Shown piece after piece: positions 8,743 to 17,077 of a stretch of DNA of 64,000 nucleotides. The stretch covers positions 1-64,000 of the forward strand of contig NZ_JAGHQW010000013.1 in the NCBI RefSeq assembly GCF_017744115.1. The letters are read 5' to 3'. This stretch comes from Salinisphaera sp. G21_0 (GTDB lineage: Bacteria > Pseudomonadota > Gammaproteobacteria > Pseudomonadales > Endozoicomonadaceae). The notes under the pieces are model-generated. The model searched no databases, was not told where the DNA came from, and saw nothing but the letters and a program-made list of their open reading frames with translations. The position numbers and the translations under genes are program-made. Numbering within the stretch: the stretch's first letter is position 1; every line of letters starts with the position of its first letter.

Positions 8743-10341
8743 ATGGCATTTAAATTATCAAAACCAGCTCCCCTGACCGTCGCTGCTATTGCTGTTATGG
8801 TTAGCGCATACTCCCTTATTCCGGAAAAACAAACGGGCACCGCCTTCGACCCGGATAAAACTTACCAGTTCACGGTACTGCACACTAATGACCATCATGG
8901 TCGGTTCTGGCATGACAGGCAAGATCAGTTCGGGATGGCAGCCCGCATGACTTTGATTGAGGAGATTCGCAAAGAAGTATCTGAAGAAGGTGGACATGTG
9001 CTGCTACTGTCCGGGGGCGACATTAATACAGGTGTACCCGAGTCAGACCTGCAGGACGCTGTCCCTGACTTCAAAGGCATGAATATGCTTGGGTACGATG
9101 CAATGGCTGTTGGCAACCATGAATTTGATAACCCGCGAGATATATTGACGATGCAGGAAGAACTGGCAGAGTTTCCATTCCTGTCAGCCAATATTGTCGA
9201 TCAGGAAAGTGGGGAGCCATTGTTTGCGCCTTACACCATGTTCAATCTTGATGGTCTTCGTGTCGCGGTTATGGGTTTAACCACAGACGATACCCCTAAA
9301 ACGTCTAATCCTGAGAATGTGCAAGGTCTGACATTTGCAAGCCCGATTGAGGTAGCGCGTGAATTACTGCCCAAACTGGAAGAGAAGGCCGATGTGATCA
9401 TTGCTTCAACGCACATGGGTCACTACCCCAATGGCAATCATGGTGTTAAGGCTCCCGGTGATGTAACGCTTGCTCGAACCGTAAACGGCATCGACCTGAT
9501 TGTTGGCGGTCACTCCCAGGATCCATTGTTTGAGCCTGATCTGCAAAATGACACCTGGATCGTACAGGCCCATGAGTGGGGCAAATACGTTGGGCGCGCA
9601 GACTTCGTTTATCAACAGGGGGATCTCGAACTTATTGATTACCAGCTGATCCCTGTTAACCACAAGGGAAGTGAAACCAGAATTCCTTATCATGAAGCAA
9701 TGATGAGGCTTCTTTCTCCTTATCAGGAGGCCGGAGCAAAACTGGTTGATGTTAAAATTGGCAGTGTCGACCAACGCTTAATGGGCGAACGTAATGAAGT
9801 GCGGTTCCAGCCAACCAATCTGGGCACGTTACTGACCCGGGCTTTTATGGACAAAACCGGTGCTGACTTTTCGGTAACCAATGGAGGCGGGATTCGTGCC
9901 AGCATCAATGCCGGGGAGATTACTTATAAAGATGCTCTGATCGTATTTCCATTCGGCTACACACTGACTACTGTTGATATGTCTGGTCAGCAAGTTCTCG
10001 ATTACCTGGAGGTTGTTGGTCAAATGCCCGCTAATAGCGGTGCATTTGCTCACTTCTCTGGTGTTGAGATGGTGATCACCGCATCGGGAATTGAACATGT
10101 TCGTATTGGCGGGAAACCACTGGATAGGAATAAAACTTATAAGATGGCAACTCTGAGTTTCTCTGCAAGGGGAGGTGATAAGTATCCTGATGTGAGTTCC
10201 TATCCGGGCTTTGTAGATACTGGCTTTCTGGACGCAGAAGTGATTCGTGAGTACATCGAAAAAAACTCACCCATTAACGTTGCCGATTATGAACCAAAAG
10301 GTGTCGAGCGACAGACATTGATATCATACGGCAGCGATTAA
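8743..10341 (+). CDS. ushA: UshA-type periplasmic 5'-nucleotidase / UDP-sugar hydrolase
   Basis: 532 residues, close to E. coli UshA (550). The N-terminus has a short basic stretch and hydrophobic segment (residues 10-24) suitable for export. The metallophosphatase core shows VLHTNDHHGRF (about 44), LLSGGDINTG (about 88), GNHEFDNP (about 125), STHMGHY and GGHSQDP, the metal ligands of the family. The C-terminal nucleotidase domain has TNGGGIRASI and the substrate-binding VFPFG. Function known for the family: dephosphorylation of external nucleotides and UDP-sugars so that nucleosides and phosphate can be taken up. It sits alone between the RAP-repeat cluster and the nucleotidyltransferase genes. 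In a host-associated organism it could also act on host nucleotides; that is speculation. E. coli cysteines around the 'VPGTPC' insertion are absent. Confidence 0.95.
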   Translation: MAFKLSKPAPLTVAAIAVMVSAYSLIPEKQTGTAFDPDKTYQFTVLHTNDHHGRFWHDRQDQFGMAARMTLIEEIRKEVSEEGGHVLLLSGGDINTGVPESDLQDAVPDFKGMNMLGYDAMAVGNHEFDNPRDILTMQEELAEFPFLSANIVDQESGEPLFAPYTMFNLDGLRVAVMGLTTDDTPKTSNPENVQGLTFASPIEVARELLPKLEEKADVIIASTHMGHYPNGNHGVKAPGDVTLARTVNGIDLIVGGHSQDPLFEPDLQNDTWIVQAHEWGKYVGRADFVYQQGDLELIDYQLIPVNHKGSETRIPYHEAMMRLLSPYQEAGAKLVDVKIGSVDQRLMGERNEVRFQPTNLGTLLTRAFMDKTGADFSVTNGGGIRASINAGEITYKDALIVFPFGYTLTTVDMSGQQVLDYLEVVGQMPANSGAFAHFSGVEMVITASGIEHVRIGGKPLDRNKTYKMATLSFSARGGDKYPDVSSYPGFVDTGFLDAEVIREYIEKNSPINVADYEPKGVERQTLISYGSD

Positions 10342-10405
10342 GGCGACGCTGCTGACGTCTAAATGAAAGTGAATGCGGTGAAAAAGGACTAGCGCACACT
10401 TGCAC

Positions 10406-12955
10406 TTATTCAGGATGTATCATCGCAAGCAGCGCTTTGACAAAATCCTTCCTCTTGATCTCGTAATCATTAACATGGTGAGTTGTCGTTAGCCAGTCGT
10501 TAACTCTTTGCTCAAAAGCATCAAGGCAAACATGGCTATGCAATTTGGCTTGAAGATTCGCACTAAGCACATGAAGGCGATGTTGCTCTTGTTGAAGCTG
10601 GCCGGCCAGGCAGTTAGAACTCCCGGGGTTTTGTTCAGAGTGCAGAGCGATAAACTGTCTGGCTTTATTCAGGGTAAGCAGAGCGCGCATAAGCAGGCCA
10701 TAGATACGCTCATCAGGGCTTTTCGGAAAATTAAAAAGAATGGTTCGCGGCAGGTCAAATACCGCCCCTTGTTGCAATTGCCCTGTCAGCGCATCAAGGT
10801 TCTCAGCGAGGTGTTCCAGCGTATCGTTCAGTAGCCTGGTTTCTTCAGCAAACGACAAATACCATACCGGCCTCTCAACACCGGGAATGTGAACGGCCAA
10901 TCGTTCTGCATTGTCATGGATGACTCTGTCATCAACACTGACCTGAACCCCCATTGCCCTGGTACCCAAATCACCGTATTCAAGCTCAATATTATAAGCG
11001 TTTGGTAGTTTAATTGCCGGACATCCCGGTATTAGCCTGATGGTGATGTTTTTGGGGATTTCAAAGTCCCTGTCGGTATTCAGTGACTGCAGCGTATCAA
11101 AGAGTGCTTTGGCAGACGCTTCTGTCGTGCAGATAATGTCAATGTCATTAAATACTGGGCAGAGGTTCTGTAAAAAACGGGAGTATGAACCGGTAATCAG
11201 AATGGCTGGATCGTTACTGGCACCATTGATTTCCTGAATAATCTCCAGGGTTTGCAGCGTTAGCGCATTTAACTGCGGAATCTGATGGTTCGGAGCCCCC
11301 GGCCCGCCTGTTGCTGTCCATTCTTTTGGCAAGTGCTTCCGGGTTTGAACTGCACCAGCGGCAATAGCAACAGAAGCCTCCTTTTGTACGACAGAATCTT
11401 TATATCCGTCAGAATTATCACTACCCGAGGTAACGGCACTTACCCGTTTAACCAGTAAAGAATCCGTTATATTGGCTGCGAGGCTGCATTGTTCAAACCA
11501 GCAGCCTAACGCATTGCGCAGCCTGCTTCCCTCGGGAAAACTCTGAAGGCATTCCTGAACCAGCTCCCTACGGATTTGCCGTCCATTAACAGGCTGTCTC
11601 GCGATATGGCACTGTGCCAGAAAGAAGAAATACAGGCGTGAATTCTGATATGAGCATCTCAGTGTTGAAATTGATTGCAGTACCTGTTCTGCGGTTATTC
11701 TCAGATGATCAATGGTCAATTCATACTGCATCGCCATGAATTGCAATATACATTGCAGTCGGAGTTGCTCATCGTCCTGGACCGATACGTTGCTTAAGAT
11801 TTGCCAGGCCTTTTGAAGTACATCCTGAGCTTCATTGGCGTCATCGTACCGCTGAGGAGGTTTCAGGCTTTGCATCAAATACCTGGCTTGCCTTGAAGAA
11901 TGATCCCCGGGAACGTCATTAAATGCTTCTAATACTTTCTGATCATCCAGACAGGCTCTATCCAATACTTTTGTATTCAATGCCAGCTGAGCATAAAAAA
12001 TAGCTCTCTCGAGCAACCAGCCACCACGCTCATAATCCTTGACTACTGCCGCCGGTGTGACCTGCTGGCCATTCAATAACAGCCCCCTCAGGCAACATTC
12101 CGCCTGGAAACGTGCTATGCCCAGTCTACCTTCCGGGCTATCAGGAAAATCCCTGACCACAGAATCCGGTGTAACCAGCTGACCATTCAACACCAGACCC
12201 CACAGGCAACATTGTTCCTTAAAACGTGCCAGCTCCAGTGGTGCGTTGGCTATCTGGTAGCCCTCAACCACTTCATCCACTGTGACCTGCCGACCATTCA
12301 ATGTCAGCCCCCTGAGGCAACACTCCGCTTTGAAGCGTGCCTCCTCCAGTGTTGCTTTGATTGCCTGATAATTCTTAACCACAGCATCCGGTGTCACCTG
12401 CTGGCCATTCAACAACAGCCCCTTCAGGCAGCATTGTTCCTGAAAACGCGCTAGCGACAGTGTCGCCTTTAATGCCTGATAGCCCCTAACCACCGCATCC
12501 GGTGTGAACTGCCGACCATTCAACAACAGTCCCCTCAGGCAACATTGTTCCTGAAAGCGCACCAACTCCAGTTTTGCGTTGGCTGCCTGATAATCCTTAA
12601 CCACCGCATTCGGTGAAATCTGCCGACCATTCAACATCAGGCCCTTCAGGCAGCATTGTTCCTTAAAACGCGCTATCCCCAGTTTGCCTTCCGGGCTACC
12701 CGGGAAATCCTTAACCACTTCACCCGGTGTAACCTGATAGCCATATAACGGCAGACACTTCAGGCAACATTCGGCCTTGAAGCGTGCTATTGCTAATTTG
12801 TACTTATTCTTTCGGTCCGGCTGCCGGTTGAATGCCTGAATGACCTGATCCGGGGTAACTTTTCTATTGCTATGTAAAATGTTCTGTAAACAGAGCTTTT
12901 GCAGGAAGAACCCGCTTCTGAGAGACGTTTTCTCATTTCCATAGGTAGCAAGCAC
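10406..12955 (-). CDS. 37-residue helical-repeat protein with C-terminal nucleotidyltransferase domain (start uncertain)
   Basis: 849 residues from a GTG at 12955, but the frame stays open and homologous to the paralogue up to an in-frame stop at 13205-13207. The paralogue's ATG (in KTMASTY) is replaced here by ACA (KATASTY), so the ancestral start is lost and translation may begin at the GTG, at a rare start, or not at all. About seven repeats follow the pattern VTPDAVVKDYQA, LARFKEQCCLRGLLLNG. From residue about 585 a nucleotidyltransferase core is seen: ITGSYSRF and, 15 residues on, NDIDIICT (the GS and DxD metal-binding signature of the pol-beta superfamily). A third acidic residue probably lies near VSVDD. 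The C-terminal helical part resembles the region after the NTase core in other two-domain NTases. Substrate unknown; RNA or a host factor is possible. No signal peptide. Confidence 0.75.
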   Translation of the reverse strand: MLATYGNEKTSLRSGFFLQKLCLQNILHSNRKVTPDQVIQAFNRQPDRKNKYKLAIARFKAECCLKCLPLYGYQVTPGEVVKDFPGSPEGKLGIARFKEQCCLKGLMLNGRQISPNAVVKDYQAANAKLELVRFQEQCCLRGLLLNGRQFTPDAVVRGYQALKATLSLARFQEQCCLKGLLLNGQQVTPDAVVKNYQAIKATLEEARFKAECCLRGLTLNGRQVTVDEVVEGYQIANAPLELARFKEQCCLWGLVLNGQLVTPDSVVRDFPDSPEGRLGIARFQAECCLRGLLLNGQQVTPAAVVKDYERGGWLLERAIFYAQLALNTKVLDRACLDDQKVLEAFNDVPGDHSSRQARYLMQSLKPPQRYDDANEAQDVLQKAWQILSNVSVQDDEQLRLQCILQFMAMQYELTIDHLRITAEQVLQSISTLRCSYQNSRLYFFFLAQCHIARQPVNGRQIRRELVQECLQSFPEGSRLRNALGCWFEQCSLAANITDSLLVKRVSAVTSGSDNSDGYKDSVVQKEASVAIAAGAVQTRKHLPKEWTATGGPGAPNHQIPQLNALTLQTLEIIQEINGASNDPAILITGSYSRFLQNLCPVFNDIDIICTTEASAKALFDTLQSLNTDRDFEIPKNITIRLIPGCPAIKLPNAYNIELEYGDLGTRAMGVQVSVDDRVIHDNAERLAVHIPGVERPVWYLSFAEETRLLNDTLEHLAENLDALTGQLQQGAVFDLPRTILFNFPKSPDERIYGLLMRALLTLNKARQFIALHSEQNPGSSNCLAGQLQQEQHRLHVLSANLQAKLHSHVCLDAFEQRVNDWLTTTHHVNDYEIKRKDFVKALLAMIHPE

Positions 12956-13229
12956 TACAGCCGTGGTTATCTGACGCCCTTCTAATGTTTTTTTTTGCCA
13001 AAAGGCATCCTCAGTACATTTGCCAATATCTGAGGGGGTGGCTGTGGCTCTATAAGACGGATGACTTGCAACGCTTTTGCGGTTACAGGTGCTTTTTGAA
13101 CAATCAGGAACCCCGCCTGAACCGGCTTGTTGACCAAACCGACCAGCAGAATGTGGAGATGAGTAGGTTGATGCTGTTGCTTTCAGAATAAAACCCGGCG
13201 CACTTTAACCATAAATACCACTGTCAGAC

Positions 13230-16200
13230 CTAAAAATAATGGTTAGGTTCCAGTATGGAGTGTTCGGGGGAGGAGCAGCCGGTGGTCACATTTATCTGAT
13301 CATATTCAGGGTTCATCATCGCCAGCAGCGCTTTGATAAAGCCCTTCCTCTTGATCTGGTAATCATTATGCATGGTCGATAGACAGCCATTTACCCGGTG
13401 CTCAAAATCATGACGGCAAACATGGCCATTCAATTTCGTTTGAAGCTTCGCAGTCAGTGTATGCAGGCGTTGTTGTTGTTCTTGCAGTTGTTCTTGCAGC
13501 TGGTCAGTCCGAAAGTCTGATCTTCCGGTTTGCTGCTCAGAGTAAAGAGCGATAAATTGCCTGGCTTTATTCAGAGTAAGCAGGGAGCGCATCAGCAAGC
13601 CATAAATGCGTTCCCCGGTGTTCATAGGGTTGTTAAAAAGAAGCGTTCGGGGTAAGTCAAATACCGCCCCTTGTTGCAATTGCTCTGTCAACGGGTCGAG
13701 GTTCTCAGCGAGGTGTTCTAGCGTATCGTTCATAAGCCTGGTTTCTTCAGCAAACGACAAATACCATACCGGCCTCTCAACGCCGGGAACGCGAACGGCA
13801 GATCGCTCTGCATTCTCATGGATGACTCTGTCATCAACACTGACCTGAAACTCCATTGCTTTCACACCCAAATCATCGTCTGTAAGATGAATATTGTAGG
13901 CTTTTGGCAGTTTAATCGCCTGACATCCCGGGATTGATGAGATGATGATGTTTGTTGGAATTTCTGAATCCCTGTCGGTTTTCAGTGCCTGCAGCTTGTC
14001 AAAAAGCGCTCTGGCGACCCCTTCTGTCGTGCAGATAATATCAATATCATTAAATACCGGGCAGAGGTTCTGTAAAAAACGTGAGTATGAACCGGTAATC
14101 AGAATGGTTGGAGCGGTATTGGCACTATTGATTTCCTGAATAACCTCCAGTGTTTTCAGCGTTAGCGCATTTAACTGTGGAACTCCCCGGACACTCGTTG
14201 CGCCTGTTCGTGGCCATTGTTTCAGGGGTTGATACCCACTGACGATCATTGCCCAGGTAACAGACACAGGTTCTGTTTCATCCCGGTATTCCCTGGCCTG
14301 ATAAGGGAATAGTTCCTCCCTGTCAGGATTGGCAACGGATACCTCTACCGATGTTGCTCTTCGGCCAGAGTTCTCTGTATCGGGTATCACCTCGGAAAGG
14401 AAATCCGATTTGAACAGCAACTCATCCATGATATTGGATGCCGGGCTGCATTGTTCAAACCAGCAGCTTAAAGCGTGGCGGAGCTTGCTGGCTTCAGGAA
14501 AACTCTGAAGACACGCCATAACCTGATCTTTATGGATCTGTCGTCTATTAACAGACTGGCTGTTGATATAGCAGTATGCCAGGAAAAAGAAATGAAGGCG
14601 TGAATTCTGAAATGAACGCCTCAGTATTTTGATGGAATGCAATACCTGCTCTGCGGACACCCGCTTATGATCAATTAGCAACTCATGATGCATAGCCATG
14701 AATTTCAATATGCATTGCAGCCGGTGTTGTTCATCACCTTTGATCGATACGTTGTTCAAGATTCGCCAGGCCGCTTGCAGAAAATCCTGAACTTCTTTGG
14801 TTTCATCGTACTGCCAGGATTGTCTCAGCCTTTGAATCAGATACCTGACCTGCTTTGAAGAATGATCCCCCGGAGCTTGATGAAACGCGGCCAATACTTC
14901 CTTGTTATCCAGATACCGGCCATTCAATGCCCTGGCACTCAATGCCAGCTGAGCATAAAAAATTGCACTTTCAAGCAGCCATCCACCCCGCGCATAATCC
15001 TTAACCACCACATCCGGTGCCACCTGCCGGCCATTCAACGTCAGGCCCCTCAGGCAACATTCTGCTTTAAAGCGCGCCAGCTCCCGTGTTGCCCTGAGTG
15101 CCTGAAAGTCCCTGACCACTGCCTCTGGTGTCACCTGTCGGCCATTCAATGGGAGCCCTCTCAGACAACATTCCGCCTTTAAGCGTGCCTGCTCCAGTGT
15201 TGCGTTGGCTGCCTGATAATCCCTGACCACCATATCCGGTGTTACCTGCTGGCCATTCAACATCAGCCCATTCAGACAACATTGCTCTTTAAAGCGCGCC
15301 AGTGCCAGTGCCGCTTTGGCTGCCTTAAAATCCCTGACCACCTCATCCGGTGTCACCTGCTGGCCGTTCAGTGGCACACCTCTCAGGCAACATTCCGCTT
15401 TAAAGCGCGCCAGCCCCAGTATTGATTTGGCTGCCTGAAAATCCTTAACGACGGCCTCCGGTGTCACCTGCCGGTCATTCAACGTCAGCCCCATCAGGCA
15501 ACATTGCTGCTTAAAGCGTGCCAGCTCCAGTTTTGCGTTGGCTGCCTGAAAATCCTTAACCACCGCCTCCGCTGTGACCAGTTGGCCATTCAATTTCACT
15601 CCCTTCAGGCAACAATGTTCCTTAAAACGCCCCAGCGCACTTGTTGCCCCGACTGCCTGAAAATCCTTAACCACCGCCTCCGTTGTGACTTGCTGGCCAT
15701 TCAACATCACCTTCTTCAGGTAACAGTGTTCCTTAAAGTGCGCCAGGGCCAGTCTGCCCTTCGGGCTATCCGGGAAATCCTTAACCACGACATCCGGTGT
15801 GAACTGCCGGTCATTCAACGCCAGGCCACTCAGGCAACATTTTTCCTTGAAGTGCGCCAGTGCCATTCTGCCCTCCGGGCTATCCGGGAAATCCTTAACC
15901 ACTGCCTCCGGTGTGAGCCGTTGGTCGTTCATTGGCAGCCCCTTCAGGCAACATTCCGCTTTGAAGCACGCTATCGCTAATTCGCTCTTATTCCGATCTG
16001 GTTTCAGGTTAAACGCCCGGACAACCTGATCCGGGGTGATGTTTCTATTGTTATGGAGAATGTTCCTTAAGCAGAGTTTTTGCAGGAAGAAACCGCTTCT
16101 AAGAGACGTTCTATCATTGCCGTAAGCTGTAATCACACAAGCCGTGGTGATTTGACGCCCTTGCAACATTTTTTGTTGCCAAAAAGCATCTTCAATACGT

Positions 16201-16358
16201 CTGCTATCGTCCAGATTCTTGGCTGTACCACCAGAGGACTGATGGCAAGAGACTCTTTTACCATTAAATAGACTTATGTAGTGGTTAGACGTCCCACTTG
16301 AACCGGCTTGCTGTTCGACCCGGCCATCAGGCTTTGGACGGGTATAGGTTGATGCCAT
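13230..16358 (-). CDS. 37-residue helical-repeat protein with C-terminal nucleotidyltransferase domain
   Basis: 1042 residues from ATG at 16358 (MASTYTRP), chosen because homology with the neighbouring paralogue begins about there. The open frame extends to an ATG at 16475, overlapping the next gene. The N-terminus is Ser/Gly-rich. About ten repeats of 37-38 residues follow (VTPEAVVKDFQAA, LARFKAECCLRGLTLNG), each with a paired Cys in the second helix. Then comes a helical middle region and, near residue 755, the NTase signature ITGSYSRF with NDIDIICT. The middle linker differs from the paralogue, while the NTase domain is about 80 percent similar by eye. No Shine-Dalgarno is evident. The two genes are tandem duplicates in the same direction with different repeat numbers. 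Function unknown; nucleotide transfer to a nucleic acid or protein target selected by the repeats is the natural guess. Confidence 0.8.
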   Translation of the reverse strand: MASTYTRPKPDGRVEQQAGSSGTSNHYISLFNGKRVSCHQSSGGTAKNLDDSRRIEDAFWQQKMLQGRQITTACVITAYGNDRTSLRSGFFLQKLCLRNILHNNRNITPDQVVRAFNLKPDRNKSELAIACFKAECCLKGLPMNDQRLTPEAVVKDFPDSPEGRMALAHFKEKCCLSGLALNDRQFTPDVVVKDFPDSPKGRLALAHFKEHCYLKKVMLNGQQVTTEAVVKDFQAVGATSALGRFKEHCCLKGVKLNGQLVTAEAVVKDFQAANAKLELARFKQQCCLMGLTLNDRQVTPEAVVKDFQAAKSILGLARFKAECCLRGVPLNGQQVTPDEVVRDFKAAKAALALARFKEQCCLNGLMLNGQQVTPDMVVRDYQAANATLEQARLKAECCLRGLPLNGRQVTPEAVVRDFQALRATRELARFKAECCLRGLTLNGRQVAPDVVVKDYARGGWLLESAIFYAQLALSARALNGRYLDNKEVLAAFHQAPGDHSSKQVRYLIQRLRQSWQYDETKEVQDFLQAAWRILNNVSIKGDEQHRLQCILKFMAMHHELLIDHKRVSAEQVLHSIKILRRSFQNSRLHFFFLAYCYINSQSVNRRQIHKDQVMACLQSFPEASKLRHALSCWFEQCSPASNIMDELLFKSDFLSEVIPDTENSGRRATSVEVSVANPDREELFPYQAREYRDETEPVSVTWAMIVSGYQPLKQWPRTGATSVRGVPQLNALTLKTLEVIQEINSANTAPTILITGSYSRFLQNLCPVFNDIDIICTTEGVARALFDKLQALKTDRDSEIPTNIIISSIPGCQAIKLPKAYNIHLTDDDLGVKAMEFQVSVDDRVIHENAERSAVRVPGVERPVWYLSFAEETRLMNDTLEHLAENLDPLTEQLQQGAVFDLPRTLLFNNPMNTGERIYGLLMRSLLTLNKARQFIALYSEQQTGRSDFRTDQLQEQLQEQQQRLHTLTAKLQTKLNGHVCRHDFEHRVNGCLSTMHNDYQIKRKGFIKALLAMMNPEYDQINVTTGCSSPEHSILEPNHYF

Positions 16359-16389
16359 TGTTTTCAGAATAAAACCCTGCGCAGTTGAA

Positions 16390-16848
16390 CTATAAACACC
16401 GCTGTTTGACCTCAAAACGGTTATTAGGTTCACTCGCTTGTGATTCGTGGGCTTTGCTTTGCCCCCATTCGCCATTGCGGGGCGACCAGTAACCCGAAAT
16501 CACATAATAAAGGCACGGCAATAACAGCGTAAAAACGACACCCGCCAGCAAATCCATATTGGCCAGGCCAAACAGAAGATAGTTAATATCGTTATAGTCA
16601 AACTGGATGATCTGGTATCCAGCAAACAGGGCCAGAGCACAGAACCCAAGGTCTACCAATCGGCCAGTCACCATTATCGGGCTGCCTTCTTGTTTATTCC
16701 CGGCGTTTTTAATGAGTGGATAATGCAGAAAAATCAGTACCATCAGCCAAGTCAGGTGAGCTGGCCTGAAGTACGCTGCATAAATGGTTGAGGTCACGCC
16801 CTGCCAGATCTGGAACACTGACAGCAGCACAGCAAGGGCTAACAACAA
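16390..16848 (-). pseudogene. remnant of a TRAP-transporter fused permease, 5' end cut by MITE
   Basis: 152 codons from a TTG next to the MITE. Four hydrophobic segments and patterns such as VFQIWQGV, RPAHLTWLMVLIFLHYPL and a later D-L-L-A-G motif resemble the N-terminal 4-TM (DctQ-like) part of TAXI-type TRAP 4TM/12TM fusion permeases. The large 12-TM part is missing: the frame ends after YWSPRNGEWGQ in an unrelated hydrophilic tail. Removing the MITE and one copy of the 10-bp target repeat restores an upstream extension, VLQQGLGY, in the same frame, so the element split the 5' end. Probably non-functional. The identity as TRAP is by motif recollection and could be wrong; it is certainly a small multi-pass membrane protein. 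Confidence 0.45.
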
Positions 16849-16850
16849 AT

Positions 16851-17024
16851 CTTAGGGTAGACATTAAGCGTCTACTCCCCTCTTCGGGAAGTTAAAGATG
16901 GAACCACGAAGGACACGAAGAGCACAAAGAAGAGATTTTCTTTTCCTTCGTGCTCTTTGTGTCCTTCGTGGTTCCATTCAAAAGCCATTGAAAATGGAGG
17001 GGTAAGCTTAATGTCCACCCTAAG
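16851..17024. mobile_element. MITE-like palindromic element, family A, copy 2
   Basis: Starts CTTAGGGTAGACATTAAGC and ends GCTTAATGTCCACCCTAAG. It is flanked on both sides by the identical 10-mer AACAACAAAT (16841-16850 and 17025-17034), a perfect target-site duplication that fixes the ends. The interior palindrome CCACGAAGGACACGAAGAGC is shared with copy 1. No coding capacity, so it would need a transposase supplied elsewhere. Confidence 0.9.
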
Positions 17025-17077
17025 AACAACAAATAGCCCAAACCCTGCTGTAACACTCCTTCGTAAGAATCATCTGG

